A DNA stretch of 64,000 bases from DATBVX01 sp963810775 (GCA_963810775.1 CAWEOT010000001.1:186001-250000); one strand, 5' to 3'; shown: positions 8,889 to 18,077, counted from the stretch's first letter. Numbers and translations are program-made. The notes: a model not told the origin generated them from the letters alone.

Positions 8889-9080
8889 GTGATCTGGTCC
8901 GATTTTCTGGCTGCCTGCGCGTTGTATCTGGTGCTGGAAGGCATACTGCCGTTCCTGAATCCACAAGCGATGCGGCGCGCGATGCAGGCTTTCTATGCAC
9001 TCGAAGATCGACAACTGCGCATCGCCGGGCTGACGAGCATGCTGGCGGGCGCGGCGCTCCTTTACTGGGTGCGCGGTTGA
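8889..9080 (+). CDS. DUF2065 (YjeT-like) small inner-membrane protein
   Basis: A 63-residue protein with two predicted membrane helices (about 4-22 and 44-61) joined by a conserved loop, FLNPQAMRRAMQAFYAL. This is the DUF2065/YjeT family, which sits between hflC and purA in many gammaproteobacteria. Its function is not known; the constant position suggests a link to the HflKC-FtsH complex. The start is GTG 8889, since the first residues MIWSDFL match the family. Confidence 0.88.
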   Translation: MIWSDFLAACALYLVLEGILPFLNPQAMRRAMQAFYALEDRQLRIAGLTSMLAGAALLYWVRG

Positions 9081-9111
9081 AAGCAGCGCTGCGGGGCGCA
9101 TCTCGGCTGTC

Positions 9112-10404
9112 ATGGGTCGCAACCTCATCGTAATCGGCACCCAGTGGGGTGACGAAGGCAAGGGCAAGATCGTCGATCTGCTCACGGAGCGTGCCGCCGC
9201 GGTGGTGCGCTTCCAGGGCGGTCACAACGCCGGCCATACCCTCGTCATCGATGGTAAGCGCACCGTTCTCACCCTCATTCCGTCCGGCATCCTGCGCGAG
9301 GGCGTGCTGTGCCTGATCGGCAACGGCGTCGTCCTTTCGCTCGAGGCGCTGCTGGCGGAGGCCGATCGGCTCGTATCTCAGGGCGTGCCGGTGTTCGAAC
9401 GTCTGCGCATCAGCCCAGCCTGCCCGTTGATCCTGAGTTCACATGTCGCGCTCGACCGCGCGCGCGAACAGGCGCGTGGCGCTAACGCGATCGGTACTAC
9501 GGGACGCGGCATCGGTCCGGCGTACGAGGACAAGGTGGCGCGGCGCGCGGTGCGCGTGGCCGATCTGTTCCAGCGCGAGCGCTTCGCAGCCAAGCTCGGC
9601 GAAGTGCTCGACTTTCACAACTTCGTACTGCAGAAATACTTCCAGCTGCCAACGATCGATTTCCAGCAAGTGCTGGACGAGAGCCTGAGCCAGGCGGAAC
9701 GTATCAAGCCGCTGGTCACCGACATCACCGCGGTTCTCGAACAGTTGCGAAAGCGCGGCGAGAACGTGCTGTTCGAGGGCGCGCAAGGCGCAATGCTGGA
9801 CGTGGATCTCGGCACGTATCCGTTCGTGACCTCCTCCAACACGACTGCCGGCGGAGCTGCGACGGGAACCGGCATCGGGCCGCGCGAATTCGACTACGTG
9901 CTGGGAATCGTCAAGGCCTATACGACACGGGTAGGGGCGGGGCCATTCCCCACCGAGCTGTTCGACGAATCCGGCGAACATCTTTCCCGCGTCGGGCACG
10001 AATTTGGTTCGGTGACCGGCCGTAAACGGCGGTGCGGATGGTTCGATTCGGTGGCGCTGCGCCGTTCGGTGCTCCACAACAGCGTGTCGGGACTGTGCGT
10101 GACCAAGCTCGACGTGCTCGATCAGCTCGACACCATCCGCGTGGCGGTCGGCTATCGTCACGACGGCACGACCCTGGCCTCACCGCCGGTAATGATCGAC
10201 GGTTTTGCGCAGTGCGAGCCGGTGTACGAGGAGCTGTCCGGGTGGCAGCAATCGACGGTCGGGATTACGAAATACGCTGAGCTGCCCGCGAATGCACGGC
10301 GCTATTTGGAGCGCATGCAGGAAATTGTCGGCGTGCCCGTGGACATCGTTTCGACCGGTCCGGAGCGGGATCAGACGATCGTCCTGAGACATCCGTTCGA
10401 CTAA
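9112..10404 (+). CDS. purA: Adenylosuccinate synthetase
   Basis: 430 residues, standard family length. It joins IMP and aspartate using GTP in the first committed step to AMP. Motifs seen: QWGDEGKGK (residues 11-19, with the catalytic aspartate), the GGHNAGHT loop (about 38-45), GTTGRGIGPAYEDK, and the arginine-rich loop TGRKRRCGWFD. Its place after hflKC and DUF2065 is the usual one. Confidence 0.97.
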   Translation: MGRNLIVIGTQWGDEGKGKIVDLLTERAAAVVRFQGGHNAGHTLVIDGKRTVLTLIPSGILREGVLCLIGNGVVLSLEALLAEADRLVSQGVPVFERLRISPACPLILSSHVALDRAREQARGANAIGTTGRGIGPAYEDKVARRAVRVADLFQRERFAAKLGEVLDFHNFVLQKYFQLPTIDFQQVLDESLSQAERIKPLVTDITAVLEQLRKRGENVLFEGAQGAMLDVDLGTYPFVTSSNTTAGGAATGTGIGPREFDYVLGIVKAYTTRVGAGPFPTELFDESGEHLSRVGHEFGSVTGRKRRCGWFDSVALRRSVLHNSVSGLCVTKLDVLDQLDTIRVAVGYRHDGTTLASPPVMIDGFAQCEPVYEELSGWQQSTVGITKYAELPANARRYLERMQEIVGVPVDIVSTGPERDQTIVLRHPFD

Positions 10405-10525
10405 CGGGGGTTCACGGTCGGCTTCTGTGCCAGTACCGCGGGGAGTCGCGCTCCTTGCGCATTGGGTTCGCGGAGACGGTTTCGCATATGCTTTGTCTCG
10501 CCAATAGCACGGGGGAGTGACAAGA

Positions 10526-12019
10526 ATGAAAAGAAGAGTCTTTTTTGGCTCGGCGCTCGCGACGCTTGCCACTGCGTCACTGCCACTCGGCCGGCTCCTG
10601 GCGCTGGCGGATGCGCCGGTGGCGGGCGACGTCCCGGCGGTGACCGGGAACGGCAAGCAGATCCTCCTGTCGCGCGCTGACGTCGCGGACCTGCGTGCGA
10701 GCCTGCGCGGCCAGCTGCTGCTCGCGAGTGACGCGGGCTACGAACAGGCGCGCAAAGTGTGGAATGGCAGCTTCAACCGGCGACCGGCACTCATCGCCCG
10801 CTGCGCCGGCACAGCTGATGTGATCCAGGCCGTCAACTTCGGCCGTGCCCACGAGCTTCTCGTGTCGGTGCGGGGCGGCGGTCACAGCATTTCAGGGCAA
10901 TCGGTGTGCGAGGGCGGGCTGATGATCGACCTCGCGCAGATGAACAGCGTGCGCGTCGATCCGATCGCACGCCGCGCTCGTGTGGAAGGTGGCGCACTGC
11001 TCGGCGCTTTCGATCGCGAGGCACAGGCGTTCGGCCTCGCCACCACGGCCGGAACCGTGTCGCACACTGGTGTTGCGGGACTGACGCTGGGTGGCGGCTT
11101 CGGTCGCCTGGGGCGCAAGTTCAGCATGGCCTGCGACAACGTCCGTGCCTACGACATCGTGACTGCCGATGGGCGGTTCTTGCGCGTGAACGCTGAGGAA
11201 AATTCTGATCTCAATTGGGGACTGCGAGGTGGTGGAGGCAATTTCGGCGTCGTGACGTCGTTCGAGTATGAGTTGTACCCCGTGGGGCCCGTGCTGCTCG
11301 GAGGCGTGCTGATTTACCCGGTTACGCAAGCGAAGGAGGTGCTCGGATTCTTCGACGGCTTCTTCGAGGAGGCGCCGGATGAGCTCTATGTCGATACGAC
11401 CCTCATCACCACGCCCGAGGGCAACAAGGTCCTGGTCCTTGATACGACCTACTGCGGATCGATCGAGGCCGGGGAACGCGTGCTCAAGCCATTGCGCGAA
11501 TTTCGTAAGCCAATCGCCGACCACATTGCGCCTACAGCGTATGTCAAGCAGCAAAGCAGCGTTGACGATGCGTTCGCCTATGGGCGTCACTACTACGTGA
11601 AGGCGGGCTTTGTCCGCAGGCTGCCGCCGGATCTGATCGAAGCGATGATCGAGACCTTCATGAGCTCCACGCTGCCGATCACTCCGGTGCTGACGGCTCC
11701 GCAGGGTGGCGCGATATCGCGCGTGGCACCGGACGCGACGGCCTACCCGTATCGTGACGCGCGCCATAATCTGCTGGTCGCTGCCGCCTGGGCCGACAGC
11801 AGCGGCGACGAAGCGCATCTCACCTGGGCGCGCGGTGCCTGGAAAACACTGGAACCCTTCACGCGCGGCTTCTATGTCAACGACAACAACGCCGACATCT
11901 CCGAGCGTCGTGTCCTTGAGAACTACGGTCCGAATTACCCGCGTTTGGCGGCACTGAAAGCCAAGTACGATCCGACCAACCTTTTCCGGCTCAACGCCAA
12001 CATCAAGCCGCGCGCCTGA
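10526..12019 (+). CDS. Exported FAD-linked oxidoreductase of the PCMH/berberine-bridge family
   Basis: Start ATG 10526 (497 residues), with GGGGGAG 8 bp upstream; a GTG 9 bp earlier overlaps that site. The N-terminus MKRRVFFG followed by a hydrophobic run is a twin-arginine-like signal. FAD_binding_4 spans about residues 75-240: SVRGGGHSISGQ carries the histidine that binds FAD covalently. GTVSHTGVAGLTLGGGFG lacks the second, cysteine, attachment site of bicovalent members. The C-terminal BBE segment includes YVNDNNAD and the final FRLNANIKP. It probably oxidises a sugar or phenolic alcohol in the periplasm; the substrate is unknown. It stands alone, with no operon partner. Confidence 0.8.
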   Translation: MKRRVFFGSALATLATASLPLGRLLALADAPVAGDVPAVTGNGKQILLSRADVADLRASLRGQLLLASDAGYEQARKVWNGSFNRRPALIARCAGTADVIQAVNFGRAHELLVSVRGGGHSISGQSVCEGGLMIDLAQMNSVRVDPIARRARVEGGALLGAFDREAQAFGLATTAGTVSHTGVAGLTLGGGFGRLGRKFSMACDNVRAYDIVTADGRFLRVNAEENSDLNWGLRGGGGNFGVVTSFEYELYPVGPVLLGGVLIYPVTQAKEVLGFFDGFFEEAPDELYVDTTLITTPEGNKVLVLDTTYCGSIEAGERVLKPLREFRKPIADHIAPTAYVKQQSSVDDAFAYGRHYYVKAGFVRRLPPDLIEAMIETFMSSTLPITPVLTAPQGGAISRVAPDATAYPYRDARHNLLVAAAWADSSGDEAHLTWARGAWKTLEPFTRGFYVNDNNADISERRVLENYGPNYPRLAALKAKYDPTNLFRLNANIKPRA

Positions 12020-12126
12020 GGCGTGTGCTACGCTGCGCCTCGCGCGAGCCGACGGGAGTCGCGCTCGCTGCACCTGTACGCAATGGCTCCAACGCGGAGC
12101 GAGAGCGCACGAGACTTGGGAAAGGA

Positions 12127-12211
12127 TGGTGCCCAGGAGAGGACTCGAACCTCCACGGATCGCTCCACTGGTACCTGAAACCAGCGCGTCTACCAGTTCC
12201 GCCACCTGGGC
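12127..12211 (-). tRNA. leuT: tRNA-Leu, anticodon CAG
   Basis: On the minus strand the acceptor stem GCCCAGG pairs with CCTGGGC next to an encoded A-CCA end. There is a D-arm with GGTAGACGC, an anticodon loop TTCAGGT (anticodon CAG, reading CTG, the commonest leucine codon in a high-GC genome), a long type II variable arm, and a T-arm with TTCGAGT. The length of 85 nt with CCA is normal for tRNA-Leu. The gene stands alone between the flavoprotein gene and rnr, on the opposite strand to both. The symbol is generic. Confidence 0.95.
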
Positions 12212-12253
12212 ATTGCGAGCGCCGCGAGAGCCGGCCTCCAAAGAAGGCGCCGC

Positions 12254-12282
12254 ACTTTACGCACGGCGTTTTGCCTTGTCAA
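12254..12282 (-). promoter_or_regulatory. Promoter of tRNA-Leu
   Basis: On the minus strand a perfect TTGACA (12282-12277) is followed after exactly 17 bp by TAAAGT (12259-12254). Transcription would begin near 12246, leaving a 35-nt leader before the mature tRNA 5' end. Confidence 0.75.
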
Positions 12283-12328
12283 ATCACCGCACTGCGCACG
12301 AATAGCGGCAGTTCTCAAACACCAAACA

Positions 12329-14611
12329 ATGCCACGACTATCCAAATACAGTAACCGCCGAAAAACCGATCGCGCCGCCGAATGGCATGAGCGCGATCCG
12401 CAATTCGCCAGCGAGAGTCAGCGCTACGCGGAGCCCATTCCGAGCCGGGAGCTGATTCTCGATGAACTGCGCCAGCTCGAGAAACCGCTCGACGCTCACG
12501 GCCTCGCCAAACGCCTCGGGTTGCGCAAACCGGCGTTGATCCGCGCGCTCGAGAGTCGCCTGAACGCGATGGCACGCGATGGCGAGCTGAAGCGCGATCG
12601 GCAATCCCGCTTCGGCGTGAGCCGCGACCTCGGCTCGCTCGAAGGACGTGTGAGCGCGCATCGCGACGGTTACGGGTGGTTCAGCCCTGAAGATGACTCG
12701 AGTGACATTCATCTCGACGCGCGCCAGATGGCCGGTGTCATGCACGGCGATCGCCTCCGCGTGCGTGTCATCGAGGATGATGGCAAGGGCAGGCGCTCGG
12801 GCGCTGTGCTCGAGGTGCTGGAGCGCGGGACGCACGAAGTCGCCGGCAGGTTCGAAGACACGGGCGACGTGGGCTATGTCATTCCGGACAATCCACGCCT
12901 TCGTGATCGTGTCTTGATTCCCAATGCAGCGCGTGGCGCGGCCAAGCATGGCGATCTGGTGGTGGCCAGGATTGTCGAAGCCCCCACACGCACGGCTGCG
13001 GCTGTCGGCCAAGTGCTGCGTGTTCTCGACGCCCGTCGCTCCGCCGATATCGCGGCGGAGCTTGCGATCGTCGCGCATGGTCTGCCTGTTTCATGGCCGC
13101 GAGAAGCAGAGCGTGAGGCACAGGCGTGGGGCGGCAGCGTACCCAGCGGCGATATCGCAAACCGCGTTGATCTGCGCGAGTTGCCGATCGTCACCATCGA
13201 TGGCGAGGATGCCCGCGACTTCGATGATGCGGTCTACTGCGAGCCGCAACGCCGCGGTTGGCGCCTGATCGTCGCCATCGCCGATGTGAGCCACTATGTC
13301 AGGCAAGGCGGCGCGCTCGATGTGGAAGCGCAGAATCGCGCTACCTCGGTGTATTTCCCCGATCGGGTGCTGCCCATGCTGCCGGAGGCGCTCTCGAATG
13401 AGCTCTGCTCACTCAAGCCGCAGGTCGACCGTCTGGTGCTTGCCTGCGACATGCGTGTGAACGAGGACGGTGAGGTTTCGAAGGCGCAATTCAGCGCCGC
13501 GGTCATACATTCGGCAGCTCGTCTGACCTACACGCAGGTGGCGGCGATCCTGTTGGGTGGAGATGCGCAACTCGAGCGCGACTACGCACATCTCGTCCCG
13601 CAGCTGCGCGATCTTCACGGGCTGTACCAGGCGCTGCGCCAGGCCCGCGAGCGGCGCGGCGCACTCGATTTCGACGCCCCGGAGATCAAGGTGCGCATTG
13701 CGCCGGACGGCGCAGTTGCGGCCCTCGACGTGCATGCCCGTAACGACGCGCACCGCCTCATCGAAGAATGCATGATCGCGGCGAACATCGAAGCGGCCCG
13801 ATTCCTGAAGCGACGCAAGCTTCCGACTCTTTATCGTGTGCATGGCGAGCCCGAGTCACGCAAAGTTACCGAGCTGCAGCGCATGTTGCGCGCTCTTGGC
13901 ATCGGCGTGCGATTTCCGGAACGCATTGGTACGCGTGAGCTGCGACAGGTCACGGCGTCGATTGCAGGCAGGCCCGACGCGGCGTTCATCGAGAGCCTGC
14001 TGATCCGTTCTCTGCCCCAGGCTGTCTACCAGCCCACCAATATCGGTCACTTCGGGCTGGGTCTCGAGGAGTACGCACACTTTACCTCGCCGATCCGTCG
14101 CTATCCGGACCTGCTGGTGCACCGGGCGATCCGCCACGCACTCGGAGCCGGCACGCGCGAGAATTTCGCTTACTCACTTGGGGCGATGGAGCAATTTGGC
14201 CGCGATTGCTCGACGCGTGAGCGCCGCGCCGACGAAGCGGCCCGCGACGTGATGGCCTATCTCAAGTGTGACTTCATGCGCGCGCATGTGGGCGATGAAT
14301 TCGAAGCGGTCATCAGTGGCGTAGTTGAATTCGGTCTCTTCGTGCAGCTCGCGAACCTGCAGGTCGACGGCCTGGTGCATGTCTCTGCACTGCACGGCGA
14401 TTACTTCGTCTTCGACGCAGCGCGCTGCGCCTGGGTAGGCAAGCGCACGCGTCGCACATATCAGCTCGGCATGCGCGTCGCGGTCAGGTTGACGCGCGTT
14501 GATATGCGCGAGCGACGGCTGGACTTCGAAGTCGCCGGCGAATCATTGCCGGGTATCTCGCGCGCGCACTTTCCAGGATCGGTTCGAGCGCGCAAGCGAC
14601 GCAGGACTTGA
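12329..14611 (+). CDS. rnr: Ribonuclease R
   Basis: 760-residue 3'-5' exoribonuclease that degrades structured RNA and takes part in rRNA quality control and trans-translation. In order: a winged-helix HTH (about 35-85), cold-shock OB folds (about 90-240), the RNB catalytic domain with TIDGEDARDFDDAVY (aspartates near 294) and YAHFTSPIRRYPDL, an S1 domain (about 650-735), and a short basic tail RARKRRRT. The tail is much shorter than in E. coli. rlmB follows after 7 bp, an rnr-rlmB pair as in E. coli. Confidence 0.97.
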   Translation: MPRLSKYSNRRKTDRAAEWHERDPQFASESQRYAEPIPSRELILDELRQLEKPLDAHGLAKRLGLRKPALIRALESRLNAMARDGELKRDRQSRFGVSRDLGSLEGRVSAHRDGYGWFSPEDDSSDIHLDARQMAGVMHGDRLRVRVIEDDGKGRRSGAVLEVLERGTHEVAGRFEDTGDVGYVIPDNPRLRDRVLIPNAARGAAKHGDLVVARIVEAPTRTAAAVGQVLRVLDARRSADIAAELAIVAHGLPVSWPREAEREAQAWGGSVPSGDIANRVDLRELPIVTIDGEDARDFDDAVYCEPQRRGWRLIVAIADVSHYVRQGGALDVEAQNRATSVYFPDRVLPMLPEALSNELCSLKPQVDRLVLACDMRVNEDGEVSKAQFSAAVIHSAARLTYTQVAAILLGGDAQLERDYAHLVPQLRDLHGLYQALRQARERRGALDFDAPEIKVRIAPDGAVAALDVHARNDAHRLIEECMIAANIEAARFLKRRKLPTLYRVHGEPESRKVTELQRMLRALGIGVRFPERIGTRELRQVTASIAGRPDAAFIESLLIRSLPQAVYQPTNIGHFGLGLEEYAHFTSPIRRYPDLLVHRAIRHALGAGTRENFAYSLGAMEQFGRDCSTRERRADEAARDVMAYLKCDFMRAHVGDEFEAVISGVVEFGLFVQLANLQVDGLVHVSALHGDYFVFDAARCAWVGKRTRRTYQLGMRVAVRLTRVDMRERRLDFEVAGESLPGISRAHFPGSVRARKRRRT

Positions 14612-14618
14612 GCTGGAC

Positions 14619-15377
14619 ATGGCCGAGCAATCCCTGGTTCACGGACTGCACGCGGTGCGCTGGCTGCTGCAGCGTCACCCGGAACGTGTCCGCCAGATCT
14701 GGATGCAGAAGGGCCGCGAAGACGTGCGTGCCGCGGAGATCGTCACGCTCGCCAGGGGTGGCGGTATTGCGATTCAAACTGCCGAGGCGCGCACCCTCGA
14801 TACGATGAGCGCGACCGCGAGCCACCAGGGTGTGGTGGCAGCGGTAGTTCCTTCCGAACCCTGGAACGACGCGTACCTGCAAGAGCACCTTGCGACGTTG
14901 CGCGAACCCGCGCTGCTCCTGCTGCTCGATGGTGTTCAGGATCCTCACAATCTCGGCGCGTGCCTGCGCGCGGCCGACGCCTGCGGTGTCCATGCTGTGA
15001 TCGTGCCGCGGGACCGGGCGGTCGGCCTGAACGCCACCGTGCGTAAGGTGGCTGCGGGCGCCGCGGAAACCGTGCCGCTTGTTGCCGTTACCAACCTGGC
15101 ACGCACGATGCGTGCGCTCAAGGATCAAGGCATCTGGCTGATTGGAACTGCCGCCGACGCGCAGCAGCGCTGCTATGACACTGAACTGACGGGGCCAGTG
15201 GGGATCGTGATGGGAGGCGAGGGCGAGGGATTGAGACGGCTGACGCGCGAATCCTGTGATCTGCTGGTGAGCCTGCCAATGGCAGGCGCCATCGAAAGCC
15301 TCAACGTGTCCGTGGCGACGGGCATGATCCTGTACGAGGCGGTCCGGCAGAGGGCTGGCGAGAGGCCCGGCAAATGA
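14619..15377 (+). CDS. rlmB: 23S rRNA 2'-O-methyltransferase RlmB (G2251)
   Basis: SPOUT-knot methyltransferase, 252 residues from ATG 14619. Earlier in-frame starts would run inside rnr. The N-terminal substrate-binding domain starts LVHGLHAVRWLL. The SpoU domain shows DGVQDPHNLGACLRAADA, VMGGEGEGLRR (SAM knot) and LPMAGAIESLNVSVATG. It modifies G2251 in the peptidyl-transferase centre P-loop. It is probably cotranscribed with rnr. Confidence 0.95.
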   Translation: MAEQSLVHGLHAVRWLLQRHPERVRQIWMQKGREDVRAAEIVTLARGGGIAIQTAEARTLDTMSATASHQGVVAAVVPSEPWNDAYLQEHLATLREPALLLLLDGVQDPHNLGACLRAADACGVHAVIVPRDRAVGLNATVRKVAAGAAETVPLVAVTNLARTMRALKDQGIWLIGTAADAQQRCYDTELTGPVGIVMGGEGEGLRRLTRESCDLLVSLPMAGAIESLNVSVATGMILYEAVRQRAGERPGK

Positions 15378-15387
15378 GTCCCGTTGC

Positions 15388-15416
15388 TTGCCACCGCTGC
15401 GGGCCTTCAGTATCCT
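15388..15416 (+). promoter_or_regulatory. Promoter and leader of the rpsF-rpsR-rplI operon
   Basis: TTGCCA (15388-15393), a 17-bp spacer and TATCCT (15411-15416) give a start near 15423 and a leader of about 93 nt. The leader contains a small GC hairpin (CCGGG/CCCGG near 15431-15445). In many bacteria S6:S18 bind such a leader for feedback control; I cannot confirm that motif by eye. Confidence 0.5.
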
Positions 15417-15515
15417 TCGCGCCCTTCGTCCGGGACTGGCCCGGCCGATGCAAAACCTAACTCCTTGCTGCACCAGGGCTTCGCACTCCGGGCGGCATAT
15501 CCACAAGGAGATGAG

Positions 15516-15926
15516 ATGCGACACTACGAAATCGTGTTTCTGGTCCACCCTGACCAGAGCGAGCAGGTTCCCGCCATGCTCGAGCGCTACAAGGGCATGA
15601 TCGCCAATGGCAGCGGCACCATCCACCGCCTGGAGGATTGGGGCCGGCGTCAGCTCAGTTTCCCGATCGCCAAGGTTCACAAGGCACATTACGTGCTGAT
15701 GAACATCGAGTGCGATCAGAAGACGCTCGACGAACTCACCGGCGCTTTCCGTTTCAGCGACGCGGTTCTGCGTCACCTCGTGATCAAGGAAGACAGCGCG
15801 ATCACCGAGCCTTCGCCGATGGCACGCGCGGCTGACGAGCCGGAAGGTCGCGGTGCGCGCGATGACGGCCCGTTGGGCGGTGATCGTGACGAGGACGATG
15901 ACCTGCCGCGCGATGCGGCCCGCTGA
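15516..15926 (+). CDS. rpsF: 30S ribosomal protein S6
   Basis: 136 residues from ATG 15516, with AAGGAG 5 bp upstream; an ATG at 15511 is out of frame. MRHYEIVFLVHPDQ is the family N-terminus and GRRQLSFPIAKVHKAHYVL the central strand pair. The tail after about residue 100 is long and acidic, as in several gammaproteobacteria. S6 binds the 30S platform as a heterodimer with S18, whose gene follows. Confidence 0.97.
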   Translation: MRHYEIVFLVHPDQSEQVPAMLERYKGMIANGSGTIHRLEDWGRRQLSFPIAKVHKAHYVLMNIECDQKTLDELTGAFRFSDAVLRHLVIKEDSAITEPSPMARAADEPEGRGARDDGPLGGDRDEDDDLPRDAAR

Positions 15927-15958
15927 TCAGCGCTGACACACGAATTCGAGGACTCATC

Positions 15959-16183
15959 ATGTCGAGATTCTTCCGACGCAAGAAATTCTGTCGCTTCACC
16001 GCCGAGGGCGTGAAGCGGATCGATTACAAGGACCTGGCGACCCTGAAGAGCTATGTCACTGAGACTGGCAAGATCGTGCCGAGCCGCATCACGGGCACCA
16101 AGTCCCACTACCAGCGTCAGCTGGCCCTCGCGGTGAAGCGCGCGCGCTACCTGGCACTGCTGCCATACACCGACCAGCACTGA
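15959..16183 (+). CDS. rpsR: 30S ribosomal protein S18
   Basis: 74 residues, full length. FFRRKKFCRFTAEG at the start and PSRITGTKSHYQRQLA in the middle are diagnostic. It partners S6 on the 30S platform. The single cysteine in KKFCRF is the zinc-independent form. It lies between rpsF and rplI. Confidence 0.98.
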   Translation: MSRFFRRKKFCRFTAEGVKRIDYKDLATLKSYVTETGKIVPSRITGTKSHYQRQLALAVKRARYLALLPYTDQH

Positions 16184-16193
16184 GGGCTCAAGC

Positions 16194-16643
16194 GTGGACG
16201 TCATTCTCCTTGAGAAAGTCGCCAACCTCGGCGGCATCGGTGATCGCGTCAAAGTAAAGCCTGGCTATGCGCGTAATTTCCTGCTGCCGCAGGGCAAAGC
16301 GACCATGGCGACAGCGGCGAACGTGGCGCGGTTCGAGGCGCGGCGCGCCGAACTCGAACGCAAGGCCCAGGAAGACCTTTACGCCGCCCAACAGCGCGCG
16401 GCCGCTCTGCAGGACTTCAAGCTTCGCATCACGACCAAAGCCGGCAGCGAAGGCAAGCTTTTCGGTTCGGTCGGTACGGCCGACATCGCCGAAGCGGTCA
16501 CGGCAGGTGGATTCGAGGTTGAGCGCAGTGAAGTGCGCCTGCCGAGCGGCCCGATCCGGGCGGTCGGCGAACATGTCGTGATACTGCATTTGCACACGGA
16601 CGTGGACGTTTCTCTGCCAGTCACGATCGTCGCCGAAGAATAA
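16194..16643 (+). CDS. rplI: 50S ribosomal protein L9
   Basis: 149 residues, starting at GTG 16194 (MDVILLEKVANLGGIGD). It has the classic L9 layout: a small N-terminal RNA-binding domain with VKPGYARNFLLPQGKA, a long connecting helix (about 42-75), and a C-terminal domain. It is only 10 bp after rpsR. Confidence 0.97.
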   Translation: MDVILLEKVANLGGIGDRVKVKPGYARNFLLPQGKATMATAANVARFEARRAELERKAQEDLYAAQQRAAALQDFKLRITTKAGSEGKLFGSVGTADIAEAVTAGGFEVERSEVRLPSGPIRAVGEHVVILHLHTDVDVSLPVTIVAEE

Positions 16644-16682
16644 GCTCGGCCCAGCCTACATTCAGCACGCCGGCACGCCGCC

Positions 16683-18077
16683 ATGGCCGTGACCAAGCCG
16701 CAGCAGGGACCCGCAGTCATCACCGATTCGCTGCGAGTCCCACCGCATTCCATCGAAGCCGAGCAGGCGCTGCTGGGCGGGCTGATGCTCGAGGCATCCG
16801 CATGGGATGCCGTCGCTGACGTGCTCACTGCGGAAGATTTTTATCGCGCCGATCACCGCCTGATCTTCAACGCTGCGGCGGCTGTCGCGGGCGCCAACCA
16901 GCCGATTGACGTCCTCACGTTGTCCGAATACCTGGAGCGGCACGCCCAGATCGAAGATGCGGGTGGGCTTGCATATCTCGGCACGCTCGCCCGGGACACG
17001 CCCAGTGCCGCGAACATTCGCGCCTATGCGGAGATTGTGCGCGAGCGCGCGCTGCTCAGGCGCATGATCGATGTGGGCACCAGCATCGCTGCCGGTGCCT
17101 TCAATACCGATGGTCGCAATGCGCGCGATCTCGTGGACGAGGCCGAGCGGCGCGTGTTCGAAATTGCCGAGGCCGGATCACGCGGTCGCAGCGGGCTCGT
17201 CAAGGTCAGCAACATCCTCTCGTCAGTGGTCGATCGCATCGATCACCTGTACCGCAACCCCAATGAACTGCGCGGCGTACCGACTGGCTACAGCGCTCTG
17301 GATCAGCTCACAGGTGGTCTGCAGCGCGGTGACCTGATCATCATTGCGGGGCGTCCGTCGATGGGCAAGACCACGCTCGCAGTGAACATCGCGGAAAACG
17401 CCGCGCTCGGACACAAGATCGCTTCGGCTGTCTTCAGCATGGAAATGTCGGCTGAGCAGGTAACGCTGCGCATGATTTCCTCGCTCGGTCGCATCGACCA
17501 GTCGAGCCTGCGCACTGGCAGGCTTGCGGAAGAGGACTGGCCGCGCATCGATACCGCGATGACGCAGCTCTCACAGGCGCCGATCTTCATCGACGAGACA
17601 CCATCCCTGACCCCGACCGAGTTGCGGGCACGCGCGCGGCGCCTGAAGCGTGAGCACAATCTCGGCCTGGTGGTAGTGGACTATTTACAGCTCATGCAGG
17701 TGCCCGGAACCAAGGAAAATCGCGCCACGGAGATCTCGGAGATTTCGCGTGGCCTCAAAGCCCTGGCACGCGAACTCAACGTACCGGTAGTGGCGCTCTC
17801 GCAGCTCAATCGCGGCGTCGAGCAGCGGGTCGAGAAGCGACCGGTGATGTCGGACCTGCGCGAGTCCGGCGCCATCGAGCAGGACAGCGACGTGATACTG
17901 CTGATCTATCGTGAAGAGGTCTACGAGTCGGCCACACCGCGCAAAGGCATCGCGGACATCATCATCGCCAAGCAGCGTAATGGCCCGACCGGCGAGATTC
18001 AGCTGACCTTCCGCGGTGCGTACACGCGCTTCGACACGTACGCACCGGAATCCTACGGCGAAGGGATCGTGAGGTGA
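16683..18077 (+). CDS. dnaB: Replicative DNA helicase DnaB
   Basis: 464-residue hexameric helicase. The N-terminal collar begins RVPPHSIEAEQALLGGLM. The RecA-like C-terminal domain holds Walker A GRPSMGKTT (about residue 223), FSMEMSAEQ, VVDYLQLM, and the arginine/DNA-loop region LSQLNRGVEQR. There is no intein. Its stop codon overlaps the alr start by four bases (GTGA). Confidence 0.98.
   Translation: MAVTKPQQGPAVITDSLRVPPHSIEAEQALLGGLMLEASAWDAVADVLTAEDFYRADHRLIFNAAAAVAGANQPIDVLTLSEYLERHAQIEDAGGLAYLGTLARDTPSAANIRAYAEIVRERALLRRMIDVGTSIAAGAFNTDGRNARDLVDEAERRVFEIAEAGSRGRSGLVKVSNILSSVVDRIDHLYRNPNELRGVPTGYSALDQLTGGLQRGDLIIIAGRPSMGKTTLAVNIAENAALGHKIASAVFSMEMSAEQVTLRMISSLGRIDQSSLRTGRLAEEDWPRIDTAMTQLSQAPIFIDETPSLTPTELRARARRLKREHNLGLVVVDYLQLMQVPGTKENRATEISEISRGLKALARELNVPVVALSQLNRGVEQRVEKRPVMSDLRESGAIEQDSDVILLIYREEVYESATPRKGIADIIIAKQRNGPTGEIQLTFRGAYTRFDTYAPESYGEGIVR

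Noticed and set aside
10892..12241. A long open frame (449 codons) on the minus strand across the flavoprotein gene and tRNA-Leu
   Set aside because: It is antisense to a gene with clear family motifs and runs through the tRNA. High GC with codon bias leaves long mirror frames; its own protein shows no family features.
14484..15776. A 430-codon minus-strand frame opposite rlmB and rpsF
   Set aside because: It crosses two real genes and the ribosomal promoter; clearly a shadow.
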